A stretch of 64,000 nucleotides of DNA from Saussurea involucrata (lineage: Eukaryota; Streptophyta; Magnoliopsida; Asterales; Asteraceae), in assembly GCA_033807775.1 (NCBI GenBank), contig CM066321.1, forward strand, positions 39,656,850 to 39,720,849. The letters are read 5' to 3'. The position numbers and the translations under genes are program-made. This document shows positions 11,076 to 22,774 of this stretch, piece by piece (position 1 is the stretch's first letter; every line of letters begins with the position of its first letter). The notes beneath the pieces were generated by a model that saw only the letters and a list, made by a program, of their open reading frames with translations, was not told where the DNA came from and ran no database searches.

Positions 11076-11317
11076 TGTTAGGTCACGTTAGTGGAATAGA
11101 AGTATAGGGACTATTCTTGACAAATCTTGTAAATACCTTATGGGTATAAATAGTTTGCTTAAACCTTGTTTAGGGTTTAATGATCATTATTGTTTTGATT
11201 TCACAGTTTACCTTGTACGGCTCTGCCAAAATACTTTCTGTTCATATGGATGACAAGTGAGATTTATGACAATATTGTGTTGATTCATTGTGATTGATAG
11301 TTAATCTGGGATCCACA
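11076..11317 (+). repeat. Copia-2 5' LTR
   Basis: A short LTR of 242 bp, TGTTAGGTCACG to GGGATCCACA, repeated at 40578-40819 with few differences. TATAAATA lies at 11145-11152. The TSD AGATT is at 11071-11075 and 40820-40824. Confidence 0.95.
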
Positions 11318-11319
11318 AT

Positions 11320-11331
11320 TGGTATCAGAGC
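11320..11331 (+). promoter_or_regulatory. Copia-2 primer binding site
   Basis: TGGTATCAGAGC two bases after the LTR, complementary to initiator tRNA-Met. Confidence 0.92.
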
Positions 11332-11375
11332 AGAAAGACATTTGATTCAAAGGTAATTTTTCTTATTCTGATCAT

Positions 11376-12210
11376 TGTTAATGCCAAAAATCGCCCAAAA
11401 GAACAACTTAAGGTTGTTGTGGACTTTTAACAATTAAAGAAACGTATCTCAAGGCCAAGCAACACAATCGCAAGAAAAAGTAAGTAAGACAAGAGATTTG
11501 GTGACGCGGAAAACCCCAAAACAAGGGAAAAAATCGCGGTCGACTTGTGAGAGTCGACGGTGCACTATAGTCACCAAACAGGGGCGAAAGTCATTTTGTA
11601 AAAGGTGTTTTGTGTACAACATATTACAGATAAGTGTAAAAATAGACTTAGTCGTGTGTAAATGACGTGTGTCGTGTGTTAATCGTGCAAAATAAACTGC
11701 TGTCGTGTGGTTCGAACTGCTGTCGTGCGAAGCTGCTTTAGCGATATTCGTTCGAATACTCTGTAGATTGCCGTGTTTTCGATGTGTAATTGCTTAGAAA
11801 GTAGATGAAGCAGATGTAAATCAGATAGCTTTTTCGGTTGCAGCACATGCCTTTATATAGCTTTCGCTGGTCATTAAAGGTGTCTTTATGGCGCGCTTCG
11901 TAACCGCTGTCGGGCTTTAAATGCCATTGATGACTCGTCCGTTACTGGCCGTTTGCACCATGAATGCTCGTGGACCTGCATTACTGAACAAAAGAAACGG
12001 GTGTTGACTGTTAACGGTTAGTGAAATCGTACGACCATCTTAAGTCTCATATGTCGGTCGTACGGAACGTACGACCAACATAAAAATACACGACCGAGTA
12101 TACGTCTGTAAACATCTTGTAAGACCTTATCTTAATACAAGAGTGGTCTTATGGAAATGTTATCTGAGTTTTCTCACGTCGGTCGTGAGGTGTGATTTTT
12201 TACCCAAACA
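11376..12210 (+). repeat. soloLTR-1 inside the Copia-2 leader
   Basis: An 835-bp TG...CA unit with short inverted ends (TGTTAATGCCAAAAATC and GATTTTTTACCCAAACA), flanked by ATCAT at 11371-11375 and 12211-12215. It has no internal region, so it is a solo LTR left by LTR-LTR recombination. It contains the palindromic stretch GGTCGTACGGAACGTACGACC (near 12054-12074) and several GTCGTGTG words. The superfamily is unknown. An inverted part of the same LTR lies at 13563-13956. Confidence 0.88.
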
Positions 12211-12519
12211 ATCATTCAAGTTTTAGTCGACTGTTTCATTCAAAAAAAAATTTCTTTGCTTTGATTTAAGTGTAAAAAGCTTGAATTGAGGCTTGAAAAA
12301 TCTTCTCTATCGTGTTTCTGAAATCATATCGAGTTTTGGGTTGTTTTGGTTAAGCATAAAATCATCAATTCTTGGGTTTTTGGTTTCTGGGTTTCATACT
12401 CGCTGTTCTTGATAAAAACTCAATTTTGCTTCAAAAAGTGCTTGATTAATCGATTTGGTTAGTTGTTTTTGCATTCCCTAGTTTGTTTGTTTTGGTTCTA
12501 AAGTGTTTGCAGAAAATAC

Positions 12520-12835
12520 CAAGGTCAAAAGTGGTGCAGATTCGAGTTCCAGTGTTTGATTTCGGTACTGTTCTTGAGTTCCGGTACTGGTTAATTCCGG
12601 GTCCTATAGATTCCGGATCCCACATAGTACCGGATCCCAAGTTCCGGATTCTACACTTCCGGTATTGTTTTCGATTCCAATTCCTAATTCCGGATCCTTG
12701 TTGATTGATTCCGGATCTTTAAGTTCCAGATCCTTTTTTGCTGATTTCGGATCCGTGTTGCTAACTCCGGATCTTGAATTCCGAACTCCTTGTTCCGGAT
12801 CCTCAATTCCGGATCTTGCCATCTACACACTTAAT
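12520..12835 (+). repeat. TCCGGATCC word array in Copia-2 leader
   Basis: About 300 bp upstream of gag in which CCGGATC occurs seven times (near 12614, 12632, 12690, 12711, 12768, 12795 and 12810), with variants such as TTCGGATCC and TTCCAGATCC at roughly 15-20 bp spacing. TCCGGA and GGATCC are each self-complementary. ORFs on both strands here are artefacts of the repeat. Confidence 0.85.
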
Positions 12836-13002
12836 TCAGTTTCTACTTGGTTTTATTTTCCAGTGTCCTTTCTGTTTATTCTTGATCCCTTATAGGAATT
12901 GCTTTAGGTTATCACCCCCTAGTTTTGCGTTAGTTTGTGCGTTAGACCACTCCATTACCTTTGAATCATTTCACTTGTCTTACGATCACACTAGTTCTCA
13001 CA

Positions 13003-13572
13003 ATGAATGCTCAAGACGCATTAGCTATCGGATCGGAACTCAAGCCTCCGATCCTGTACCGCGGGGAGTACAATGTCTGGAGGGATAGGTTTATGTGCTT
13101 CATCGAGACCAAACCACTTTATGATGAAATACTTCGATCGCTGACGGAAGGTCCGACTACTCCACCTTTGATGGACGTCCCTGCACAAGAAGGTGGTCCT
13201 CCAGCTCATAAAGTGCCCAAACCATACGACAAGTTGACAGTTAAAGAAAAGAGGAAAGACGATGGAGATAAGCTGGCGAAGACTTATCTAGTATATAGTT
13301 TTCCCAACAATATCTACTGCAGCATCAACAACTACAAGGACACGACTAAAGGCATGTGGGACCAGCTTGCGAAAATCATGCAAGGCAGTCGTGAAGGTAA
13401 TCAGATGAAGATCACCAACTACCTTACCCACTACGAATCCTTTAAAGCCAAACGAGGGGAATCACTCACTGAAACCTACGAGCATTTCTGCACTCTACTC
13501 AACGACCTGCACAAGAACAACATCTTCAAGTCGAACCTAGAATGCAACATCAAGTTCCTCAACAATCTACAG
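13003..13572 (+). pseudogene. gag: Copia-2 gag, truncated
   Basis: The ATG at 13003 opens a Copia gag frame (MNAQDALAIGSELKPP). It has the UBN2/DUF4219-type layout: the YNVWRDRF start, KGMWDQLAKIMQGS, and GNQMKITNYL..YESF. The frame holds to LNNLQ at about 13572, where it fuses to an inverted LTR fragment; the ORF running to 13905 therefore ends in non-gag sequence. The zinc-knuckle part is missing. The order leader, gag, coiled coil matches Copia-4 at 55237. Confidence 0.88.
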
Positions 13573-13956
13573 AGTATTCGAACGAATATCGCTAAAGCAG
13601 CTTCTCACGACAGCAGTTCGAACTGCATGACAACAGTTTATTTCGCACAATTAACACACGACACACGTCATTTACACACGACTAAGTCTATTTTTACACT
13701 TATTTGTAATCTGTTGTACACAAAACACCTGTTACAAAAGGACTTTCGCCCCTGTTTGGCGACTATAGTGCACCGTCGAATCTCACAAGTCGACCGCGGG
13801 TTTTCCCTCGTTTTGGGGTTTTCCGCGTCACCAAATCTCTTGTCTTACTTACTTTTTCTTGCGATTGTGTTGCTTGGCCTTGAGATACGTTTCTTTAGTT
13901 GTTAAAAGTCCACATCAACCTTAAGTTGTTCTTTTAGGCGATTTTTGGCATTAACA
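13563..13956 (-). repeat. Truncated inverted copy of soloLTR-1
   Basis: Reverse complement of 11376-11770 with scattered differences. The right end (13956) is the exact LTR terminus. The left end joins gag within CAATCTACAG, shared by the gag codons and the LTR. This suggests an inserted minus-strand element whose other end, together with the gag zinc-knuckle segment, was later deleted (inference). Confidence 0.85.
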
Positions 13957-15173
13957 GTGCGTACCTTAGATTCCTTCAAACTTAAGGTCAAAACCAAAGA
14001 CGCCCATATCTCTAAGCTAGAAGCCGAAGCTAAGATCAAATTTGATACCATAGGCAAGCTAGCTATTGAAAAGGCTGAGGACAAATGTGTGATAGAAAAC
14101 TATCAAACTGAGTGCTCGACCATTTCAAAGAGAGCTGAACTCCTCAAGACTCAAATATCTGAATATACACAAAAGTTAGAAAAGTCCCAGGAGGAGTATT
14201 TTAAGAGCATTGTAATTCAAGAGAATGTTCAAAAAGAGAATGAGTTGTTGACCACTAAGCTTAAGGATCTTGAATCCAAACTGTACAAACTTGGTCAATC
14301 TGAACAAACCATCCACTTGAACAAACCATCCACTTGAACAAACCTAAGGAGTTCAAATATTACAACTCACAATGGGGACTCGGATATGATAATCCGTGTT
14401 ACCTAAAGAAAATCTTGTCTAAGGTTCCCACTCTTTATGAATTCAATTTCATGGGCCTAGATAAGAAATATCCTGAGTACAAGATAAAGTGGACTAAGCC
14501 ATCTCCGGAAGATGAGGAGAAAGAGGATTTTAAAAGAAAAACAGGTATACCTCTACCACCAATAGAGGCTAAACCTAAAACCGATAATTCTAATTCTGAA
14601 AAGAACACAAAATCGGAAGAAGAGCCGCCTAGGAAAAACATAAATGTACAGACCCCTTTCGTGTATGAAACGCTTAATGCGTCATATTTGAAAAGCAAAA
14701 CCCCTTATCTCTCCAACGATTATTTTGACATCTGTTCGCTTGCCAAAACGGTTGAACCTCCGGTTCCCGTTCCGGCAACACCAGATGTATATTCTAACGA
14801 TAAATCAGAGTTCAAACGTTATGTTCCACCTCTGGTTTTGGAAAACATCATTTTCAAACTTGAAGAATCGATTGCGAGGGATAAGGTCATTTATGAAACC
14901 GAAAGAACTGTACTTTTAGCTACTATCGAGAAGCTCAAAAAGAACAGACCCGAGACATTACCTGAATCAGAAAGAGCGTGTTATCGAACCGAGATTGCTA
15001 AGTTGACTTCTCAACTGTCCGCCTTGGCGACAGAAGCTTTAACGCTGAGAATGTCTAAGGGAAATCCAGTGGATAATCCAATGACGCCTGTCACTCCTGA
15101 AACAATCTCGTTTGACTTCGCTCCAATTTATTCGGATAGTTCCTCGTACAAAGCTTTTATAGGAGTGTCTGAT
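13957..15173 (+). pseudogene. Copia-2 gag extension: coiled coil and WGLGY domain (part 1)
   Basis: Open in two frames with one shift near 14334. The first part (13945-14337) is a Leu/Lys/Glu heptad-rich coiled coil. The second (14334-15173) starts NKPKEFKYYNSQWGLGYDNP and contains a proline-rich linker and a second short coiled coil. Copia-4 has the same arrangement (56524-58248, with NVNKYWGLGYECP), so this is a lineage-specific gag extension between zinc knuckle and protease. LARD-1 interrupts it after GVSD. The function is not known to me; multimerisation is plausible. Confidence 0.75.
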
Positions 15174-17144
15174 TGTAACACCCTAAAATTTAGGGCCAAT
15201 TTAAACCTTAAAACACACGCGTTATGATCATCAAAATATCAGACTTTTATAAACCAAAGGATCATAAGTAAGTTTCTATATATACACAAGGTAGATTAAC
15301 TTAAATAATCTGATCAATCTAATTATACATCACAATAAGATCAACTAGATTATCTAAGGCTCGTCCCAAAAGTCATCAAAAGAATATCCTGATCCTTTGT
15401 TAACACCAAGTCCAATTCCCTTCAACTGTAGTCTCACTTCCCAAGCTATTTCCCAGAGCCAGTACCTGGTAAGACAGTTTAATTTGAAACATTAGGCTTT
15501 CGCCTAGTGAGATTATCCAAATCAAATTAAAATTTAACAAATAAATTATTAATAGATATATCAAACCTGTTATCAGCCATCTTACCATACCAAGCTCTTA
15601 TCAACCACTGGAATCCACCTATTCCCTTACTTATGACTAATTCATCTAGTCATCATACTACCATCAAGAATTACTATAAATCCCACCGGATTATAAGTAA
15701 CTCCAACTCCCAGAAATTACAGTTTCCAAACCTGCTTCTTTCTGAATTGAGATTACAATTTTTCTACATTGGTTTATCTCCAAACTTCTATACAATGAAG
15801 ATATCTCATCTTTCGTTTGAAATGGGAATTACAACTCTAAGTCTGCTATTCCTCATTTCATTTCCTCCCCACCTTGAATCACTGGTCCCCCCAAATGAGA
15901 TTTTATTTTATCGCGATCATCAACCACCAGAGACCCTCACAGATGATTCAAGATTCACTCCAACAACTAGAAATACATCCCAACAGTCCCTGGCTAGTAA
16001 ACGGTTCTCATTATACCGTACTTTATGCCCACTAGACCAGATGCATATTTCTAGCCAATGCCACACAATAATTGTGTATCATCACTCTTTCTATTGTATG
16101 CTAAAGTTATACAATTCATCATATATTCTATATCTCTATGTACAGAATATTAATTTCAACGATTATCCCCACTTTGCCATTTAGCATCGGGGATCAACAT
16201 CTCAACAATTAACTACAGTTCCGGACTCATAAATAAGTCCTTACAATTTAACATAACATGGTTTTTACATCAACAACAGAGTTATAAACATATAACAAAT
16301 AGCATATAACTATCAGATTGTATTCCACATAAAAGCTTCAAACTACTACTGAAAGTCCAAAACTTTTCGCAAGCCACTGTAGTGAAAAGCTACACTTTTC
16401 GCAAGCCAAAGCTGCGAATTCCTCACTTTTCGCAAGCCACTGTTGCGAATTCCTCACTTTTCGCAAGCCACTGTTGCGAATTCCTCACTTTTCGCAACCC
16501 TCTATTGCGAAAACCTTCACTTTGCGCAACCTACTGTTGCGAAAAGTTCACTGTTCATCGTCAGTTTCATCTGTTAAGCCAGTCTCGATTTTTCTTAACC
16601 ATTAAGCATTCTAAGTGGTTCAATAACAATTACAACACATCTATTAACATTCTCATTGCTTAATTTTAAAGAAAGTTGAATAACTCACCTTAATGAAACT
16701 GAGCTCTGATCGATTTCTTCACAGCTTCAAGTTAACTTCCCAAAACAGTTCTAAACAAATAATTATGCAATTAATTAACTTCCTTACAAGAATCAATAGA
16801 AGGATTCAAGTTTCTTACCACAAAATCACCAAACCAATTTTCTCTTCTTCTTTTCTTCTTCTCGAATTCTTTCTCTCTGTCTCGCTTTCTCTATCTCTCT
16901 CTGTTCTAATTTAATTTCTTTTTGTTAAACAAATTACTCAAGGAAATCAGTATTTAAAATACTGATTATTCTCCATATGACACCTCATTTTAATTAATGA
17001 GTCATCACCTTAATTTCCACTTTACCACCTCATTCTTTGAACAAATACACCAAAAGTCCCTCAACTTATATTTCTCAAATATAAATTGTACCAAAATACA
17101 ATTTATCTTTTATTAATTTACAATGGAAATTTCGGGGTGTTACA
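15174..17144 (-). repeat. LARD-1 LTR, left copy (3' LTR of a minus-strand element)
   Basis: An LTR of 1971 bp with plus-strand ends TGTAACACCC and GGGGTGTTACA. The second copy is at 20804-22774. The TSD CTGAT is at 15169-15173 and 22775-22779. I noticed only two differences between the copies (T/C near 16383 and C/T near 17133 in the left copy). A 183-codon ORF appears identically in both copies and is not a gene. Confidence 0.93.
16361..16545 (+). repeat. Hairpin-forming repeats in LARD-1 LTR
   Basis: Six units of about 30 bp of the form TTCGCAAgccactgTTGCGAA followed by TTCCTCAC. The arms TTCGCAA/TTGCGAA are perfectly complementary around a 7-base loop in the central units. The same array is at about 21991-22175; there the first unit has a complete GCGAAAA arm, where this copy reads GTGAAAA. 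Confidence 0.9.
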
Positions 17145-18918
17145 ATACTCCCCAACTTGAAAATGATTTCGTCCCCGAAATCAAAGCTAGTTAAACCAAT
17201 GAGGGTATCTAGTCATCATATCCTCTTACGACGCTAAAGTCACTTCGGCATCTCAATGTTATAAAACCATTGTACTTATAACCACATTCTTAGATTGTAA
17301 CTTCTCAAAAGATTTCTCTACAATCGCTTCCAGTTCCTTCTCATAATGACTTTCCTCATCCATTATTACTTCAGGTATTACTTTTCTCTTTCTCCCAACT
17401 TTTCCACATGTCGATAACATTTTCTCATTACTATACATAACCAAACAATTTCACCAAAATTCTAACTTAAAGTATCCAACCAAGTTATCTTGAAACGACA
17501 TCACCGTTCGAAGTTACTACCCATTCTTTGATCTTCGACTTATATTTTTTCGGACAATTCTTTCGCACATAAGAAGCAGCTCACATTCCTTAAAGATTTT
17601 GCATTTACTTCACCCCATTTTGACTAACACATCCATCATCTTTGTTAAATTTCCAAAGATTCGAAAACATAAACTTGTTTAGCGACTCACACAACCAAAA
17701 TTACTTTGGATAAACATTCACTGCTGTTCCGACATTCTATTCCGATATTAGCCATACCACTACACCATCTTACAAATCACATATTCCAACAACTTTATTG
17801 ACAAATAGTACTCTTCATCTGGAATCCCCGAAAAGACTTCCATCGGATGTTTCCTCTTTCGAACTTCACATTACGTACTAGTTGACACATTTATCTCGGC
17901 AATTGATGCCACTACTCATTCGCACCTTCTCCTCCCATTACATCTCACAGCAGACCAGATCTCTCATGGTCATTCGTACATAATTCAAACATACTTTCAT
18001 GTTCTCCCGCATGATTAATTGAGTCTATTTCACTATTATATTCCTCCCCAACTTTAGTTGAACTATAACTCACAAGCTTCTTAATTAACTTAAATTTACT
18101 CATTTCTTGCTAGCTCTTTTGTGATTCCAACCTATTACATAGACATGACACAATCCCCCACGGATTGATATAGTCTGAACACCCACTTTGTTCGTGTCTA
18201 ATACTTTATCTTTTTATAAACCATCCACCTCGTAAGTAAAACACTTATCTCATACAACAGTCGTTTTCTATTCTAACACCCCTTCAAGGTATTCCTTCAA
18301 ATTTTAAAACTTCTGATTCAAGACTTAACATTCATACATGACCTCAAATGAATAACCAATGCACTCACATCATGTAAACTTCGATTATAATTCTATTCCT
18401 GCAATTCCAACCCCAAGCCTACGTTGAGCTTATTAAACCTCAAGGCTCAACCAAGTCCAAAGCCGAACCATCTGTTCAAAGGATCTAATGATCATTTATC
18501 AATATCAACTAATGCAATTAAAATGCATCTAACCCTCATCACACAACACATGCTCCGAGGTGTGATAATCTCACGACCCCTTCATTGCTACCTTCCCAAT
18601 GAAGCCAATTCATATTTGTATCTATATGTATACGTATATGCAACTCTTCTATACTCAACAATGTATATAATTCACCAAGGTTTATTAGTCCCAAAGGTAC
18701 TAAAATACAGGATCATCACACGGTCTTCACACATAAGGCCAATACTTAAACCGGTACTTAAGCACATAACACATCATAATTGTTGCACAACCACAATAAA
18801 CTCTAAAAAGCGTATTTTGACCACATAGCTTCCACTTATGCAATAATTAACCAAAACTTCTTTTACTCGTGATTTATTTATCAAACACTCAAAATCCCCC
18901 AAATATGGGTGTTTCCCA

Positions 18919-18920
<2 letters not shown>

Positions 18921-18967
<47 letters not shown>
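18921..18967. repeat. (AT)n microsatellite
   Basis: An uninterrupted AT dinucleotide run of 47 bases within LARD-1. Small minus-strand Ile/Tyr repeat ORFs are products of it. Confidence 0.97.
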
Positions 18968-18968
<1 letters not shown>

Positions 18969-20789
18969 CTGCTTTGCGCGTACCCTCTGCATAACAACAT
19001 ACCGGTACCGCTCACGGTTTTATTCCCGCCCGCATAGGCATACGCGGGATGCACCCAGACCGCACCCAATGACAAGAAAAAGGGCCTTATACATTTAAGC
19101 AACTGTCGACTTCAACGTCAATAGTCGTCTGTCGATACTTTCTTAACCTATTCTTTAACAAGGGTCCTTAACTAAACCTAATCCTTACAACACATCCTAA
19201 TCCATTTCACATCCCATCGTCTTCCTCTCAATTTATTCGTGCAACATTAATATCGCAAGACTACTCATAGCGAATTGCTAATTCTGTCACTTTGATGACT
19301 ACTAATCCTTCCTCCGGACACGACCGTCCCATTGGCAACTGTATTTCTAAGTACCAAACAAGAGTACCGACCTTCTTACAACCGATACTAAAGTCTCCTT
19401 TCGACTCTCCCACTGTTCACCTCTTCTTTTGAACACAAATACCAAAACTACAAACATTCTCCCATTGTTTATCCAACATCTCTCCACTCTTGGAGTTCTT
19501 TCTTAGCTTATAGTGTAATACTCTATGACCTAATGAGTTCATAGCCTTCATGCACGACAACTTGATAATTAAATCATTTCGCACATTTTCTCATTTTAAG
19601 GGAACAACACTTGAAACAACTTGGGCACACATGACCCCAACATTCTCATAACTCCAATATACTGCACAACGATATCAAGAATCGTTTGCATATTAATTTC
19701 CGTAAAACTTAATCTTTCTCCACCAAACGATATTGTTATGACAATAACATATTAAATGAAAATCTTTTCATAAGACAAAAGTTTGAAAAAAATTACCAAC
19801 ACAAAGTAAGTTAATCGGTTTTCACACTCATTTATATAATACCATCAAGTCAGTTCTCTTGTTGGTTATAAAAGTTTTACTGGCCAACGTTTTTCTTATC
19901 CTTTTTGCTACAATTTAACTTTTCATGTAAAGTATGAAGTATTTTGCAAATTGCTAAGCTCCAAAATTTCGTTGTGCGACATAAAATGAAATTACCTTTT
20001 TCTTTAAATACACACTTGCACATGCTGACTCAACATCGACTAAAATTGCTATTTATGCATTTGTTTTGAAATTAAGAAAACTCATGTAACACACACTAGG
20101 ACACCATGCATAAAACTCTACTCGCAAATGAAGGCTACTTACTCAATCAAGGTCAATTGTTTTACTCAGTCAACTTATCATTGACACTCTACTTTCGACT
20201 AGTGATCGCCCTCTCGGCTTTGTAATACTTGTTATACATGCATTCCACGGCCCACTTACTCAACCATTTCATACTATTTCCTATCTTGATCAATCACTTC
20301 ACATTCTATCTCCACACATTTCAATCCACCTATTAAAGGTTGCCTTGGCGGACTTTCATGAGTCCCGCCAGTTCTAGGTTGTCCTTCCAATTCCCAATCA
20401 TTTACTGATCTGTCCTCCAAAGAATTGAAGGACCTTAATGGCGTATTCTCCATCATTCTACTATAACATAAGGGGATAACCATAAGAAATGGTTATACAC
20501 ATAAAACATAGAAAATGTACTTTACCGATCATTAGTCACCGTAACAATTCAGAAATAAGTATGCTTACGTAACAATATATTCATAATAACAGTAGCTAAT
20601 TGGAATTATGAACATATTATACATGAGAATCTTCGTTACCATCGTTACAGTACTAATTTCACGTATTTCCGTCGACTCTAAGACTATCCCGTCTTAGTAC
20701 TTCTACCCAAATCTCAAAAGTCATAACTTAATTCATTACAGCTTAAGTCTAAGTATCTCCTCAGCATACTTAGTTCACTTAAACTAATG

Positions 20790-20801
20790 CTCTGATACCA
20801 T
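20790..20801 (-). promoter_or_regulatory. LARD-1 primer binding site
   Basis: The plus strand reads GCTCTGATACCA; on the minus strand this is TGGTATCAGAGC two bases from the LTR at 20804. It fixes the orientation of LARD-1 as minus and shows initiator tRNA-Met priming. Confidence 0.92.
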
Positions 20802-20803
20802 AC

Positions 20804-22774
20804 TGTAACACCCTAAAATTTAGGGCCAATTTAAACCTTAAAACACACGCGTTATGATCATCAAAATATCAGACTTTTATAAACCAAAGGATCATAAGTA
20901 AGTTTCTATATATACACAAGGTAGATTAACTTAAATAATCTGATCAATCTAATTATACATCACAATAAGATCAACTAGATTATCTAAGGCTCGTCCCAAA
21001 AGTCATCAAAAGAATATCCTGATCCTTTGTTAACACCAAGTCCAATTCCCTTCAACTGTAGTCTCACTTCCCAAGCTATTTCCCAGAGCCAGTACCTGGT
21101 AAGACAGTTTAATTTGAAACATTAGGCTTTCGCCTAGTGAGATTATCCAAATCAAATTAAAATTTAACAAATAAATTATTAATAGATATATCAAACCTGT
21201 TATCAGCCATCTTACCATACCAAGCTCTTATCAACCACTGGAATCCACCTATTCCCTTACTTATGACTAATTCATCTAGTCATCATACTACCATCAAGAA
21301 TTACTATAAATCCCACCGGATTATAAGTAACTCCAACTCCCAGAAATTACAGTTTCCAAACCTGCTTCTTTCTGAATTGAGATTACAATTTTTCTACATT
21401 GGTTTATCTCCAAACTTCTATACAATGAAGATATCTCATCTTTCGTTTGAAATGGGAATTACAACTCTAAGTCTGCTATTCCTCATTTCATTTCCTCCCC
21501 ACCTTGAATCACTGGTCCCCCCAAATGAGATTTTATTTTATCGCGATCATCAACCACCAGAGACCCTCACAGATGATTCAAGATTCACTCCAACAACTAG
21601 AAATACATCCCAACAGTCCCTGGCTAGTAAACGGTTCTCATTATACCGTACTTTATGCCCACTAGACCAGATGCATATTTCTAGCCAATGCCACACAATA
21701 ATTGTGTATCATCACTCTTTCTATTGTATGCTAAAGTTATACAATTCATCATATATTCTATATCTCTATGTACAGAATATTAATTTCAACGATTATCCCC
21801 ACTTTGCCATTTAGCATCGGGGATCAACATCTCAACAATTAACTACAGTTCCGGACTCATAAATAAGTCCTTACAATTTAACATAACATGGTTTTTACAT
21901 CAACAACAGAGTTATAAACATATAACAAATAGCATATAACTATCAGATTGTATTCCACATAAAAGCTTCAAACTACTACTGAAAGTCCAAAACTTTTCGC
22001 AAGCCACTGTAGCGAAAAGCTACACTTTTCGCAAGCCAAAGCTGCGAATTCCTCACTTTTCGCAAGCCACTGTTGCGAATTCCTCACTTTTCGCAAGCCA
22101 CTGTTGCGAATTCCTCACTTTTCGCAACCCTCTATTGCGAAAACCTTCACTTTGCGCAACCTACTGTTGCGAAAAGTTCACTGTTCATCGTCAGTTTCAT
22201 CTGTTAAGCCAGTCTCGATTTTTCTTAACCATTAAGCATTCTAAGTGGTTCAATAACAATTACAACACATCTATTAACATTCTCATTGCTTAATTTTAAA
22301 GAAAGTTGAATAACTCACCTTAATGAAACTGAGCTCTGATCGATTTCTTCACAGCTTCAAGTTAACTTCCCAAAACAGTTCTAAACAAATAATTATGCAA
22401 TTAATTAACTTCCTTACAAGAATCAATAGAAGGATTCAAGTTTCTTACCACAAAATCACCAAACCAATTTTCTCTTCTTCTTTTCTTCTTCTCGAATTCT
22501 TTCTCTCTGTCTCGCTTTCTCTATCTCTCTCTGTTCTAATTTAATTTCTTTTTGTTAAACAAATTACTCAAGGAAATCAGTATTTAAAATACTGATTATT
22601 CTCCATATGACACCTCATTTTAATTAATGAGTCATCACCTTAATTTCCACTTTACCACCTCATTCTTTGAACAAATACACCAAAAGTCCCTCAACTTATA
22701 TTTCTCAAATATAAATTGTACCAAAATACAATTTATCTTTTATTAATTTACAATGGAAATTTTGGGGTGTTACA
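20804..22774 (-). repeat. LARD-1 LTR, right copy (5' LTR of a minus-strand element)
   Basis: 1971 bp, nearly identical to 15174-17144 and carrying the same hairpin array at about 21991-22175. Followed by CTGAT at 22775-22779. Removing the element and one TSD copy rejoins the interrupted Copia-2 frame in phase. Confidence 0.93.

Larger units (their letters stand above)
17145..20803 (-). mobile_element. LARD-1 internal region, non-coding
   Basis: A 3.66-kb internal region without a gag or pol ORF on either strand, so I class the element as non-autonomous (LARD-like). The minus-strand PPT is read from 17145-17165 as TTGGGGAGTAT. Just inside it, TTTCGGGGACGAAATC is the typical 3' junction of Tekay-type chromovirus elements (family knowledge), suggesting a Ty3/gypsy helper. 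The stretch 18330-18620 resembles soloLTR-2 at 43260-43570. An (AT)n microsatellite lies at 18921-18967. Confidence 0.8.

Noticed and set aside
12446..12822. Repeat-containing ORFs on both strands (PDPESIN-like and FRIPDP-like)
   Set aside because: Produced by the TCCGGATCC array in the Copia-2 leader; no start context or conservation.
11376..13956. A single 2.6-kb inverted-repeat transposon carrying gag
   Set aside because: The left arm is a complete LTR with its own TSD (ATCAT at both ends) and the right arm is a truncated copy without one, so two separate events explain it better.
15633..16184. 183-codon ORF present identically twice (also at 21263-21814)
   Set aside because: Duplicated only because it lies in the two LARD-1 LTRs; no domain, and on the strand opposite to the element.
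18774..19102. Ile/Tyr repeat ORFs on the minus strand
   Set aside because: Translation of the AT microsatellite.
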